Below, piece by piece: positions 53,774-62,881 of a stretch of DNA of 64,000 bases. This DNA is from Mesorhizobium amorphae (GTDB lineage Bacteria > Pseudomonadota > Alphaproteobacteria > Rhizobiales > Rhizobiaceae). Under the pieces are notes generated by a model that was not told the DNA's origin, ran no database searches, and worked only from the letters and a program-made list of their open reading frames with translations. The DNA lies in assembly GCA_003240775.1 (NCBI GenBank), contig QFNI01000017.1:4903-68902 (forward strand). The letters run 5' to 3'. Position 1 is the first letter of the stretch, and each line of letters starts with the position of its first letter. A program made the translations under genes and the position numbers.

Positions 53774-55514
53774 AACCGACGTTCTCGTCGTAGGCACCGG
53801 CCCTGCGGGCTCGGCATGTGCCGCGCTGCTTTCGAGCTACGGCATCCCCAACCTCGCCATCAACCGCTACCGCTGGCTGGCGAACACGCCGCGTGCCCAC
53901 ATCACCAACCAGCGCACCATGGAAGTCTTGCGCGATCTCGGCCGCGAGGTGGAGGACGAGGTCTATCTCTTCGCCACCGGCCAGGACCTGATGGGCCAGA
54001 ACGTGTTCTGCACGGCCCTCACCGGCGAGGAAATCGGCCGCATGCGCTCCTGGGGCACGCATCCCGTGAGCCGCGCAGCGCACCAGCTCGCCTCGCCCGC
54101 CCACATGAACGATCTGCCGCAGACCTACATGGAGCCGCTGCTCTTCAAGACGGCCTGCTCGCGCGGCACCCAGTCGCGCATGTCCACCGAATACGTCTCC
54201 CACGTGCAGGATGCCGACGGCGTCACCACCACCTGCCGCGACCGGCTGACGGGCCGCGAGTTCACCGTGCGCTCGCGCTTCCTGGTGGGCGCCGACGGCG
54301 GCAATTCCCGCGTGGCCGAAGATGCCGGGCTTACCTTCGAAGGCCGCATGGGGGTGGGCGGCTCCATGAACATCCTGTTCAAGGCCGACCTGTCCCGTCA
54401 CGTCGCCCACCGCCCTTCCGTTCTCTACTGGGTGGTGCAGCCGGGCGCAGACGTTGGCGGCATCGGCATGGGCCTCGTTCGCATGGTGCGGCCGTGGAAC
54501 GAGTGGCTGATCGTCTGGGGCTACGATATCAACGAGCCGCCTCCGGAAGTGGACACGGCCTTCGCGACCAAGGTCGTGCGCGACCTCGTGGGCGACCCCG
54601 ACCTTGCCGTGGACATCCAGTCGGTCTCCACCTGGACCGTCAACAACATGTACGCGACCACGCTGTCGAACGGCCGCGTGTTCTGCATGGGCGACGCCAT
54701 CCACCGACACCCGCCCTCCAACGGCTTGGGCTCCAACACCTCGATCCAGGATGCCTTCAACCTCGCCTGGAAGCTCGCCTATGTGCTCCGGGGCCAGGCG
54801 GGAATGCCGCTGCTGGACAGCTTCCAGGCCGAGCGCGCGCCGATTGCCAAGCAGATCGTGACCCGCGCCAACCAGTCGATCGAGGAGTTCGGCCCGATCT
54901 TCAAGGCGCTCGGCCTCCTCGACACGGTGGACCCCGTGAAGATGCAGGAGAACATGGACGCCCGCACGGACGACACGCCCGAGGCCGAAAAGCAGCGCGA
55001 GGCGATCCGCGCGACGATCGCCGCCAAGAACTACGAGTTCGACGCGCATGGCGTGGAGATGAACCAGCGCTACCGCTCGTCCGCAGCCCTGCCCGGTGAC
55101 GAGCCGGAGCCCGCGTTCGAGCGCGACCGAGAGCTCTTCTATCAGCCCACCACCTGGCCCGGCGCGCGCCTGCCGCATGCCTGGGTGTTCGCCGCGGATG
55201 GCCAGAAGGCTTCCACTCTCGACCTCTGCGGCAAGGGCCGCTTCACCATCCTGACGGGCATCGGCGGACAGGGCTGGGCGAAGGCCGCTGAGACGCTGGC
55301 AGCCGATCTCGGCATCCCACTCCAGGCCCATGTGATCGGCCCCCGCCAGGACTGGCAGGACCTGGCCGGTGACTGGGCGGCCCTGCGCGAGGTGCGCGAT
55401 GGCGGCACAGTGCTCGTGCGCCCCGACCAGCACGTCGCCTGGCGCGCGTTCCAGGCCTCCGCCGACCCCGATGGCGAGCTTCGCGCAGCCCTGCGCGCCA
55501 TTCTGGCCTTGTGA
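53760..55514 (+). CDS. FAD-dependent aromatic hydroxylase, TfdB / phenol monooxygenase-like
   Basis: 584 residues, the size of TfdB (2,4-dichlorophenol 6-monooxygenase) family class A flavoprotein hydroxylases. FAD sites: VVGTGPAGSACAALL near residue 10, VGADGGNSRVAEDAG (DG motif), and GRVFCMGDAIHRHPPSNGLG (GD motif), then a C-terminal thioredoxin-like domain (FTILTGIGGQGWAKAAE). The variant IHRHPPSNGLGSNTS and RAHITNQRTMEVLRDLG are typical of TfdB-like enzymes. It ortho-hydroxylates a phenol with NADPH and O2; followed by hydroxyquinol dioxygenase 2, it probably makes hydroxyquinol from resorcinol or hydroquinone. Substrate not proven. Confidence 0.92.
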   Translation: MAEIETDVLVVGTGPAGSACAALLSSYGIPNLAINRYRWLANTPRAHITNQRTMEVLRDLGREVEDEVYLFATGQDLMGQNVFCTALTGEEIGRMRSWGTHPVSRAAHQLASPAHMNDLPQTYMEPLLFKTACSRGTQSRMSTEYVSHVQDADGVTTTCRDRLTGREFTVRSRFLVGADGGNSRVAEDAGLTFEGRMGVGGSMNILFKADLSRHVAHRPSVLYWVVQPGADVGGIGMGLVRMVRPWNEWLIVWGYDINEPPPEVDTAFATKVVRDLVGDPDLAVDIQSVSTWTVNNMYATTLSNGRVFCMGDAIHRHPPSNGLGSNTSIQDAFNLAWKLAYVLRGQAGMPLLDSFQAERAPIAKQIVTRANQSIEEFGPIFKALGLLDTVDPVKMQENMDARTDDTPEAEKQREAIRATIAAKNYEFDAHGVEMNQRYRSSAALPGDEPEPAFERDRELFYQPTTWPGARLPHAWVFAADGQKASTLDLCGKGRFTILTGIGGQGWAKAAETLAADLGIPLQAHVIGPRQDWQDLAGDWAALREVRDGGTVLVRPDQHVAWRAFQASADPDGELRAALRAILAL

Positions 55515-55525
55515 GGAGGACCGTC

Positions 55526-56413
55526 ATGGACAGCCACGAGAGAGGGTTCTTCACCGAGGAGGATTCGGTCGAGGTCGTCACCGGGCGCAACGTCAACGCC
55601 CAGGACGAGCGGCTGAAGGCGGTGATGGAGGTGATCACCCGCAAGCTGCACGAGGCGGTGAAGGAGATCGAACCCACGCAAGCGGAGTGGTTCGAGGCGA
55701 TCATGTTCCTCACCCGCACCGGCCAGCTCTGCAACGAGTGGCGGCAGGAGTTCATCCTCTTGTCGGATGCGCTCGGCGTTTCCATGCTGGTCGACGCCAT
55801 CAACAACCGCAAGCCGTCGGGCGCATCCGAGTCCACCGTGCTCGGCCCCTTCCACGTGGCCGACGCGCCGGAAATGCCGATGGGCGCCAACATCTGCCTC
55901 GACCACAAGGGCGAGGACATGGTGATCCACGGCCGGATCACGGACACCGACGGCAACCCGATCTCGAACGCCGTGCTCGACGTCTGGCAGGCCAATGACG
56001 AGGGCTTCTACGACGTGCAGCAGAAGGGCATCCAGCCCGACTTCAACCTGCGCGGCGTGTTCCGCACGGGTGCCGACGGCCGCTACTGGTTCCGCGCGGT
56101 GAAGCCGAAATTCTACCCCATCCCCGACGACGGCACGGTGGGCAAGCTGCTGGGCGCGCTCGGCCGGCATCCCTATCGCCCCGCGCATCTGCACTTCATA
56201 CTGAAGGCGGACGGGTTCGAGACGCTGACCACGCACATCTTCGATCCCGACGATCCCTATATCGAGTCGGACGCGGTGTTCGGCGTAAAAGAGAGCCTGC
56301 TCGCCGAGTTCAAGCGGGTGGACGATCCCGCGCGCGCGGCGGAGCTGGAGTTTCCCGGCTGGTTCTGGGAGGTGGAATACGACTTCGTGCTGGCCCGGCC
56401 GCAGGAGGGGTGA
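55526..56413 (+). CDS. intradiol ring-cleavage dioxygenase, hydroxyquinol 1,2-dioxygenase type (copy 2)
   Basis: 295 residues, very close to characterised hydroxyquinol 1,2-dioxygenases (about 293). Fe(III) ligands: Tyr in DEGFYDVQQKG, Tyr in DGRYWFRAVKP, His-x-His in YRPAHLHFIL. The VLGPFHVADAPEMPMGANI block and VFGVKESLL end are diagnostic. More canonical than copy 1, from which it differs substantially. GAGGAGGA before ATG 55526; in-frame start at 55511 less likely. Last gene of the plus-strand run 47162-56413. Confidence 0.93.
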   Translation: MDSHERGFFTEEDSVEVVTGRNVNAQDERLKAVMEVITRKLHEAVKEIEPTQAEWFEAIMFLTRTGQLCNEWRQEFILLSDALGVSMLVDAINNRKPSGASESTVLGPFHVADAPEMPMGANICLDHKGEDMVIHGRITDTDGNPISNAVLDVWQANDEGFYDVQQKGIQPDFNLRGVFRTGADGRYWFRAVKPKFYPIPDDGTVGKLLGALGRHPYRPAHLHFILKADGFETLTTHIFDPDDPYIESDAVFGVKESLLAEFKRVDDPARAAELEFPGWFWEVEYDFVLARPQEG

Positions 56414-56438
56414 GCGACGGTCGTGCAGTTGGAAACCG

Positions 56439-56572
56439 GTGCGTCCTTCGAGGCCCACTGGCGTGGGCGCCTCAGGATGAGGACCGTGGGGTGCTGATGC
56501 TCATGGTTCGGAGTCAGCGCCGCCCTCCCTCATCCTGAGGTGCCCGCGTCTCGTGGGCCTCGAAGGACGCAC
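56439..56572. repeat. palindromic intergenic repeat (rhizobial REP-like)
   Basis: GTGCGTCCTTCGAGGCCCAC at the left end (from 56440) is mirrored by GTGGGCCTCGAAGGACGCAC at the right end (to 56572), and CCTCAGGATGAGG inside the left arm by CCTCATCCTGAGG inside the right arm. The arms span about 56439-56483 and 56528-56572. This is the kind of dispersed palindrome found in hundreds of copies in many Rhizobiales. It lies between two convergent genes. Confidence 0.85.
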
Positions 56573-56584
56573 CGCCTCCCAGCT

Positions 56585-57571
56585 TCACCCCGCCATTCCC
56601 TCCCGTTCCCCCATGAACGGCCCCGGCGCCCAGCGGATGTCGCCTTCATAGCGCGCCACCGCACGCCGCAATTCACCGAATTCCCGCCGCAGGTGGCCCA
56701 CGAACTTCCGCCCCGCGGGGTTCGCGAAGGGCTTGGTCCGCGTCATGATCCCCAGCGCCCGCTCGGGCTGGGGAATGTCGAGCGGCAGGATCGACACCTT
56801 GCCCTCCCCCCGGAACGCATAGGCGACCGACAGCGGCATCAACGCCAGCGCGTCCGTGCCCATCAGATAGTTCATCACCGAAAGCAGCGACCCGCCCGCG
56901 AACCGCACCGAGACCTCCTCCAGTCCCAGCGTCAGCAGGATGTTGTGGAGGTCGAGCACGAGCGGCGAGCCCGGAAGCGGGGCTATCCAAGGATAAGCGA
57001 TCAGATCCTCCGTCTGAAACGAACGCTTGTGCGTCAGCGGGTGGCCGGCCGAGCAGGCGAGCACGTTGCGCGCGGGCAGAATGGGCTCGAACTGGAGATC
57101 GGCGCGCAGGTCCACCGCGCCCGTGGGCGTGATCGCCACGTCGATCCGGCCGGCGTCGAGCTCGGCGGCGAGATCGGAATAGTTGCCGTAGGACTGGTGC
57201 ACCATGATGCCCGCCTCGGAGCGCTGGAACGACGCGATCATGGGCGACACCACGGCATCCATGAAGAACGGCACGCCGCCGATCCGTACGCGCCCCGACG
57301 AGCCCGACTTGAAGGAGCGGATGATCTCGGCCGCCTTGCGCGAGGATTGCAGGATCGAGCGCCCCTGCAGGCCCAACTGCTCGCCGAGCGGGGTGGGCTG
57401 CATCGGCCTGCGCCCCGGCACGAAGAGCGGCTCGCCGATGCGCTTTTCGAGCGTGGAGATGGTGCGCGACACCGCGGGCTGGGTCATGCCGAGCATGGCG
57501 GCTGCTTCCGTCACGCCGCCCGCCTCGATCACCGCGGCCAGTTGAACGAGATGATGCTCCACGATCTTCAT
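56585..57571 (-). CDS. LysR-family regulator of aromatic ring cleavage (paralogue 2)
   Basis: 328 residues. HTH LVQLAAVIEAGGVTEAAAML and MTQPAVSRTISTLEKR; VPGRRPMQPTPLG as in the paralogue at 46129. Divergent from the PcpA/LinE-like dioxygenase gene with a 130-base gap. A perfect T-N11-A palindrome overlaps its start codon, so it is probably autoregulated and the direct regulator of the gene at 57702. Confidence 0.92.
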   Translation of the reverse strand: MKIVEHHLVQLAAVIEAGGVTEAAAMLGMTQPAVSRTISTLEKRIGEPLFVPGRRPMQPTPLGEQLGLQGRSILQSSRKAAEIIRSFKSGSSGRVRIGGVPFFMDAVVSPMIASFQRSEAGIMVHQSYGNYSDLAAELDAGRIDVAITPTGAVDLRADLQFEPILPARNVLACSAGHPLTHKRSFQTEDLIAYPWIAPLPGSPLVLDLHNILLTLGLEEVSVRFAGGSLLSVMNYLMGTDALALMPLSVAYAFRGEGKVSILPLDIPQPERALGIMTRTKPFANPAGRKFVGHLRREFGELRRAVARYEGDIRWAPGPFMGEREGMAG

Positions 57572-57584
57572 AGCAAAATGCTAT
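57570..57584. promoter_or_regulatory. LysR box over the start codon of the LysR gene
   Basis: ATAGCA-AAA-TGCTAT (57570-57584), a perfect palindrome with T-N11-A spacing (T 57571, A 57583), overlapping the regulator's own start codon. The same half-sites appear at 36764-36785 in front of the SDR operon, and a weaker version (TAGCGAAAAGGCA, 47079-47091) overlaps the start of the paralogous LysR gene. Confidence 0.65.
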
Positions 57585-57701
57585 AGGATCGATGCGAACT
57601 ATCATCAACTCCGCGACAGCTCGCGTGTAGTCTCCATTCCACGGATCGGCGCGCGGGAGGAGCTGCGCTCCGGCCAATGCCAAGACCTGGAGGAGGAAGC
57701 G

Positions 57702-58658
57702 ATGGCGCTGGTCAGCGGATACCATCACCTGACGCTCTGCACGGACGGTGTGCAGGAGGACTACGACTTCTACACCAAGGCGCTCGGCCTCTACTCGGTC
57801 AAGCGCACAGTGCTGTTCGACGGCACGATCCCCGTCTACCACCTGTATTACGGCTCGCGGGGCGGCGACGCCTCGACCATCATCACCACGTTTCCCTTCC
57901 GCAAGCCCGGCGTGATGGGCAGGCGGGGCACCAACCAGTCGAAGATCATCCAGGCCGCCATCCCCCAAGGCACGGCCGAATGGTGGATCGAGCGCCTGGG
58001 CGGCAAGGGCATCGAGGCCAGGAAGATCAGCCGCTTCGGCATCACGCGCGTGGCGCTGTCCCACCCCTGCGGCATCCCGCACGAGCTGGTGGAAAGCCCC
58101 GCCGACAACCGTCCCTCGATCGTCAACGAGGCCCAAGGCGTGGACGCCGCCCACGGCATCAAGGGCATCTACGGTGCGGCCATCGCCGTCTTCGACCGCA
58201 CCTCGATGGACGATTTCCTGACGGTCGGCATGAGCATGAAGAAGGAAGCCGACAGCGACGAGGGCCTGATGTTCTCCGTGCCGAACGCTGCCGGCCCCTC
58301 CAGTGTGGTCGAGGTGATCGAAGAGCCCAAGGGCCCGCAGGGCACCTGGACGCTCGCTGGCGGCACCATCCACCACCTTGCGCTCAACACGGGCGACGAG
58401 GAGAACCAGCTCAAGCTCAAGGCGCACCTCGAAGGGCTCGGCTTCACCGACGTGTCCGACCAGAAGGACCGCAACTACTTCAAGTCCTGCTATGTCCGCT
58501 CGCCGGGCGGCGCGCTTTTCGAGATCGCCTGGTCGGTGGAAGGCGGCTGGGCGCTCGACGAGCCCGCCGACAAGATCGGCACCACGCTCGTCTTCCCGCC
58601 CTGGTTCGAGAACCGCCGCGAGGAGCTGATCGCTGGGCTGGAACCCGCGCAGTTCTGA
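57702..58658 (+). CDS. PcpA/LinE-like hydroquinone ring-cleavage dioxygenase (VOC family)
   Basis: 318 residues, the size of PcpA (2,6-dichlorohydroquinone 1,2-dioxygenase) and LinE. Two VOC modules. Motifs aligned from memory to PcpA: GYHHLTLCTD (first metal His, residue 8 or 9), GTIPVYHLYYGSRG, RRGTNQSKII, TAEWWIERL, GTWTLAGGTIHHLALN (second His) and KDRNYFKSCYVRSPGGALFE (Glu ligand). The Fe(II) ligands are therefore intact. These enzymes open (chloro)hydroquinones between C1 and C2. AGGAGGAA precedes the ATG at 57702. It links the locus to para-dihydroxylated rings in addition to hydroxyquinol. Confidence 0.88.
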   Translation: MALVSGYHHLTLCTDGVQEDYDFYTKALGLYSVKRTVLFDGTIPVYHLYYGSRGGDASTIITTFPFRKPGVMGRRGTNQSKIIQAAIPQGTAEWWIERLGGKGIEARKISRFGITRVALSHPCGIPHELVESPADNRPSIVNEAQGVDAAHGIKGIYGAAIAVFDRTSMDDFLTVGMSMKKEADSDEGLMFSVPNAAGPSSVVEVIEEPKGPQGTWTLAGGTIHHLALNTGDEENQLKLKAHLEGLGFTDVSDQKDRNYFKSCYVRSPGGALFEIAWSVEGGWALDEPADKIGTTLVFPPWFENRREELIAGLEPAQF

Positions 58659-58666
58659 GCCGCGCG

Positions 58667-59329
58667 ATGCCCGATCCCGAGAGCCCCCTCCTCCTGGGCG
58701 CAAGCCCGGAGGAGGCGAAGGTCTTCTGCATCGTCCTGCACGGCCGAACGCAGACGCCCGAGGATATGGAGGAGCAGGTGGTGGGCCGGCTTCACGCGCC
58801 GGACACAGCCTTCCTGCTTCCCCGCGCGCCCGGCCGAAGCTGGTATGCGGCGCGCGCCGTGGACCCCTTGACCGCCCAGACCAAAACCGAGCTTGAGGCT
58901 GCGGTCGCCCGCGTCCACGCTCTGCGGGCCGATTGGGAGCGCCGGGCGGGCAGGGAGATGCCCCTGCTGATCGCCGGCTTCAGCCAGGGAGCATGTCTTT
59001 CGCTCGAATACGCCATGCGGCACGGCCCCTGGCGCGGCGCGCTCGCCTGCCTCACGGGCTGCCGCGTGGGACGCGCCACGCCGGAGCAACCCTTCGCCGA
59101 CCTCGACCGCATGCCGGTCTATCTGACGGGCTCGGACAAGGACCCCTGGATCCCGGTCGACGCCTTTTCAGCCGCCGCCGCGACCTTGGCCCAGGCAAGA
59201 GCGCGGCTTCGATGCGACGTCTTCCCGGATCGCGCCCATGAGGTGTGCCGGGAGGAAGTGCTCGTTCTCGACCGGATGATCGAGAGCCTGGCTCAAGGCA
59301 GCGAGGTCTTCGAGACGACCGGGCGGTGA
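58667..59329 (+). CDS. alpha/beta hydrolase, phospholipase/carboxylesterase type
   Basis: 220 residues, small serine hydrolase. VFCIVLHGRTQTPEDME (oxyanion region), nucleophile elbow IAGFSQGACLSLEY, Asp in GSDKDPWIPVD and His in DRAHEVCREE complete the triad; this is the COG0400-type carboxylesterase layout, often seen beside PcpA/LinE-like dioxygenases. It starts 8 bases after the dioxygenase stop, so the pair is one operon. It may hydrolyse an aryl ester precursor or an acyl halide or lactone-type product. Confidence 0.88.
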   Translation: MPDPESPLLLGASPEEAKVFCIVLHGRTQTPEDMEEQVVGRLHAPDTAFLLPRAPGRSWYAARAVDPLTAQTKTELEAAVARVHALRADWERRAGREMPLLIAGFSQGACLSLEYAMRHGPWRGALACLTGCRVGRATPEQPFADLDRMPVYLTGSDKDPWIPVDAFSAAAATLAQARARLRCDVFPDRAHEVCREEVLVLDRMIESLAQGSEVFETTGR

Positions 59330-59339
59330 AAAGGCCGTC

Positions 59340-60452
59340 TCACCTCGGGACTTCCCGCACATAGGTGTTGCCATAGGTCGCGAAAGCATCGTCCGGCACC
59401 CTACCCTGTGCCTTCAAGGTCTTGGCGAGCTCGCGCGCCGCCTGACCCGGATAAGCGTCCTTCAATGTGACGGCATACCAGCCGTTCGTGGAAAGGTGGA
59501 TGGAGAGCGGCAAAGGGGATGAGCGGACATAGGATCGCGCTTCCGCTAGGCTCCCGTAGGACTTGACCTGGATGTAACGGCTGTCGAACCGCCTCGCCGC
59601 ATAGCCTTCCACCATCACCCAGGAATGGTGCATGAAGCCGTCGATGCCGCTCCCCCTGACCCGGTACCACTGATGCGCATCGGCCACGATCGTGACGGGT
59701 GTGCCGTTGGCGACGCGCCCGAGCTCGCCCGCCTTCTCTTGCGCCTCGGCCATGAGGGGCGCTTCGCCCCTGGGGTGACGAACTCGGCCCGCCCGATGCT
59801 CCGACACGGTCTCCTCGACAGGCGCCTGCGTCTCCGCCGGAGGCGCTGACGCCACCTGCCCTTGCGGAGCGCTGCCCGCGGTCGTCACCCGATACTGCTG
59901 CATCTCGGATTTCGAGAGATAGCGGATGTCGTCGCTGTCGTATCGCAGCGAGAGCTGCAGAATCGAGGGATCGATGCCCATCTCGACCATGTATGTGACG
60001 ATCTCCGCCGTGATCGCCTGCACCGCCGAGACGGCGTCGTGCGAGGCGATGGGCGTGTCCCCGCTGAACGAGGACTTGTGGACGCCGATCGAGCCGGGCT
60101 CGGCCGAGCGCGACACGCCGCCCATGAAGGCCAGCGAGCAGGCGGACGCGCATTCGAGCGATCGCGACTGGAGAGTGTTCAAGCCGAACACGCGAATCAG
60201 CCTGCCCAACTCCATGGCCTTGATGATGTTGCCACCAGGGGAGTTGAAGCCGATGATGGTGGGATCGTTGGCGCGGACGGCCGCCCTGAACTCGGACAGG
60301 TCGTCGCCGTGTTCGAATCCGCCTTCCACGATGAGATAGCGCACCCCGCCGGGCGTCTGATCCGCGCGATAGCGCAGGTCGGCAAGAGCGCCCGTTGCCG
60401 GGAAACCGCAGATCAACGCGCCCAATGCCATCGCTGCCGACTTCGCGTGCAT
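59340..60452 (-). CDS. exported ClpP-like protease-fold protein with SH3-like and SPOR-like C-terminus
   Basis: 370 residues from the ATG at 60452, which gives a signal peptide (ALGALICGFPATGALA). Residues about 30-190 have a crotonase/ClpP-like fold: GFNSPGGNIIKAMELGRLIR, SLECASACSLAFMGG (candidate nucleophile Ser) and GSIGVHKSSF (candidate His), the pattern of periplasmic ClpP-like proteins. A Pro/Gln/Ala linker follows, then an SH3-like stretch (GTPVTIVADAHQWYRVRGSG) and a SPOR-like segment (YIQVKSYGSLAEARSYV). The architecture suggests a periplasmic, possibly peptidoglycan-associated protease. The role is unknown. Confidence 0.8.
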   Translation of the reverse strand: MHAKSAAMALGALICGFPATGALADLRYRADQTPGGVRYLIVEGGFEHGDDLSEFRAAVRANDPTIIGFNSPGGNIIKAMELGRLIRVFGLNTLQSRSLECASACSLAFMGGVSRSAEPGSIGVHKSSFSGDTPIASHDAVSAVQAITAEIVTYMVEMGIDPSILQLSLRYDSDDIRYLSKSEMQQYRVTTAGSAPQGQVASAPPAETQAPVEETVSEHRAGRVRHPRGEAPLMAEAQEKAGELGRVANGTPVTIVADAHQWYRVRGSGIDGFMHHSWVMVEGYAARRFDSRYIQVKSYGSLAEARSYVRSSPLPLSIHLSTNGWYAVTLKDAYPGQAARELAKTLKAQGRVPDDAFATYGNTYVREVPR

Positions 60453-60603
60453 GCCCGTCCCGCGCCTTGGAAGTTGCGAGACGCTATCGCCGGATAGGAT
60501 GCGTGTCGATATCGGCTGTGCGGCGCCGAAAACCCGAAGCCGCTGCTTTCCCATGGAAATCCATGTCCGAGCCCGAGGCAGTGCGGCTCGAACAGAACTT
60601 GGA

Positions 60604-61935
60604 TCACACGAAGCGGTTCTTCGGTCTCTTGAGCCCCAGGCGATCGCGGAAGGTGCCCGGCGCGTATTCGGTGGGGAACACGCCGCGCCGTTGAAGCTCG
60701 GGCACCACTTGCCGGGCGAAGTTGGTCCAGTCGTCGGGAAGCAACGGGAACATCAGGTTGAAGCCGTCGGCCGCGCCGGACACGAACCACGCTTCGAGCT
60801 GGTCGGCGACATCCGTCACCGTTCCCGCGATCATGGGAACGGAACCGGTGTTGGCGATCTTCCGCGCGAGCTGCCTGATCGTCACCCCTTGCTTGGTTTC
60901 GCTTTTCACGAGGTCGAGCCAGGTCCGCCAGCCGTCGAACTTCGAGGAGTCCGGCAGGTCGGGCATGGGGCCGTCCAGGGAATGCGCGGAAGGGTCCATG
61001 CCCGACCAGCTCGACAAGATGTCGACGCTCACGCGATCGATCATGAGTTCTTCGAGCGCCGCCTGGCGCTCCTGCGCCTCGTCGCGCGATGCGGCCACGA
61101 CCGGCAGCACGCCGGCCAGGATCAGGAACTCTTCGGGGGTCCTGCCCTTGCGCGCCAGCCGCTCGTTGATATCGGCCCGGTAGCGCTTGCCTTCGTCTTC
61201 GTTGCCGAAGACCGCGAAGTGGACGTCGGCGTGGGTGGTCGCAAGCTCCTTGCCCGCTTCCGAAGAGCCGGCCTGAACGAGGAGCGGATGGCCCTGCGGG
61301 GGCCGCGCGACGTTGAGCGGCCCGCGAACCTTGAAGTGCTCGCCGGCGTGGTGGAGATAGTGGATCTTCGTGGGATCGGCGAAGTAGCCGCTCTCCTTGT
61401 CGAGAAGAAGCGCCTCGTCCTCCCAGCTGTCCCACAGCTTGGTCACGACATCGAGGAACTCGTCGGCGCGCTGGTAGCGCTTTGCGTGCTGGATGTTGCC
61501 ATCGAGGCCGAAATTGCGTGCTTCCTCGTCGAGCGCCGATGTCACGACATTCCACGCAACCCGCCCCTTGCTGATGTGGTCGAGCGAGGCAAAGGTGCGC
61601 GCGATGTTGTAGGGCTCGTTATAGGAAGTGGACGCCGTGACCATGAAGCCGATGTCCTTCGTCACGGCCGACAATGCCGCAACGAGCGACAGCGGCTCGA
61701 GGCGCGCATTGGCGTAGTGGGCGACCCCGCTTTCGAACGTGTCCCAGATGCCCAGATGGTCGGCTATGAAGATCGTGTCGATCTTCGCCTCTTCGGCGAT
61801 GCCCACGAGATTCTTGTAGAAGTCGAGATCGAGGATTTCCCGGCCGGGCGCATCCGGGTGCCGCCACGAGAGACGATGGTCTCCCTGCGGATTGTAGAAG
61901 AAGGCAGCGAGAACCATGTGCTGGCGGGTCGGCAT
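60604..61935 (-). CDS. LLM-class flavin-dependent monooxygenase (NtaA/SnaA/DszA family)
   Basis: 443 residues from the ATG at 61935; the frame is open to 62019 but the extra N-terminus has no family match. TIM-barrel bacterial luciferase-like enzyme using FMNH2 from a partner reductase. Typical NtaA/SnaA/DszA blocks: FFYNPQGDHRLSWRHPDA, DTIFIADHLGIWDTF, ISKGRVAWNVVTSALDEEAR and LLVQAGSSEAGKELA, with the C-terminal WFVSGAADGFNLMFP. The substrate may be an organosulfur, nitrilotriacetate-like or other xenobiotic compound. No reductase gene is adjacent. Confidence 0.9.
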   Translation of the reverse strand: MPTRQHMVLAAFFYNPQGDHRLSWRHPDAPGREILDLDFYKNLVGIAEEAKIDTIFIADHLGIWDTFESGVAHYANARLEPLSLVAALSAVTKDIGFMVTASTSYNEPYNIARTFASLDHISKGRVAWNVVTSALDEEARNFGLDGNIQHAKRYQRADEFLDVVTKLWDSWEDEALLLDKESGYFADPTKIHYLHHAGEHFKVRGPLNVARPPQGHPLLVQAGSSEAGKELATTHADVHFAVFGNEDEGKRYRADINERLARKGRTPEEFLILAGVLPVVAASRDEAQERQAALEELMIDRVSVDILSSWSGMDPSAHSLDGPMPDLPDSSKFDGWRTWLDLVKSETKQGVTIRQLARKIANTGSVPMIAGTVTDVADQLEAWFVSGAADGFNLMFPLLPDDWTNFARQVVPELQRRGVFPTEYAPGTFRDRLGLKRPKNRFV

Positions 61936-62213
61936 GCTGGCGTCCTGTATGCGCAGTCTCTGATGGGGCCGCTCCGAGCCGGAGGGAAAGCCGGGGAGCC
62001 CACACCGTGGCACGATCATGGAAGGGCCGGGCTCCCGCGTGGAAACCCAGCCTGGGGTTGGAACGCGTCGAGCTTAGCGCCTCCGGCCAGTCAGCGGCAA
62101 TCGCACGATGGCCGGCGCCGCAAGCCTGCGAACCGATCTCTGCCCCCTCCCCCTTTCCCTGCCTTGTCTCGGCCATAGGTTCGGGCGCGCAAGCGAACGG
62201 AAGGCGGGATCGG

Positions 62214-62756
62214 ATGCGCAAGGATCAGTATGGCGTTCTGCCCAGGGGCATCAACCATATCGGTTTGACGGTTCCCGATCTCGACGTGGCCAGTCGCTTC
62301 CTTGAGAAAGGCCTCGGCGCGCGGTGGTGCTATGACGGCCTGACGCGGGATGACCCGCCCCGTGAAGGGGCAGAGGTGGAGCGCCAGCTCGGCCTGCCCA
62401 AGGGCGCCCGCATCGTTCGCCAACGCCTGATGCGGATCGGAAACGGCGCGAATCTCGAGATTTTCGAGGTCGAAACGGCCAGTCCGGCGGCACCGCCCGC
62501 GCTGTCCGACCGCGGCTGGAACCACATCAGCGTGTTCTGCGACGACATCGAAAGCGCGCTCGAGCGCATCACCGACGCCGGCGCGAAGCCCTTGTCGGAA
62601 ATGCACGGCAATTCGCGGCACGAGGACACGCCCGGCAATGCCAGCGTCTATGTGGTTCCGCCTTGGGGCGGCCTCGTCGAGCTCCAGGCGATCCCCGGCG
62701 GGAACTACTATCCGGACGACAGCGAGGCGGAGGCTTGGCTGCCGGAAAAGGCCTGA
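62214..62756 (+). CDS. VOC-superfamily (glyoxalase/bleomycin-resistance fold) protein
   Basis: 180 residues, one VOC module. GINHIGLTVPDLDVASRFLE (His ligand), GWNHISVFCDDIESALERI (second His) and GGLVELQAIPGGNYYP (Glu ligand) are spaced as in metal-dependent VOC enzymes. Divergent from the LLM monooxygenase across a 278-base gap in which I see no gene and no clear site. The function cannot be told; lactoylglutathione lyase-like, dioxygenase-like and isomerase roles all occur in this fold. Confidence 0.88.
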   Translation: MRKDQYGVLPRGINHIGLTVPDLDVASRFLEKGLGARWCYDGLTRDDPPREGAEVERQLGLPKGARIVRQRLMRIGNGANLEIFEVETASPAAPPALSDRGWNHISVFCDDIESALERITDAGAKPLSEMHGNSRHEDTPGNASVYVVPPWGGLVELQAIPGGNYYPDDSEAEAWLPEKA

Positions 62757-62881
62757 TCCTATCCGAAGCACCTGATGCAGGCTTAGGACCTCGCGGGCGG
62801 AGGCCTGAGGTTTCCACAGTTCAAGCAGCGCATCCGGAACGCTCCGCGCCGCAAAACCGTTGGCGGATGAAGGAGATCGCC

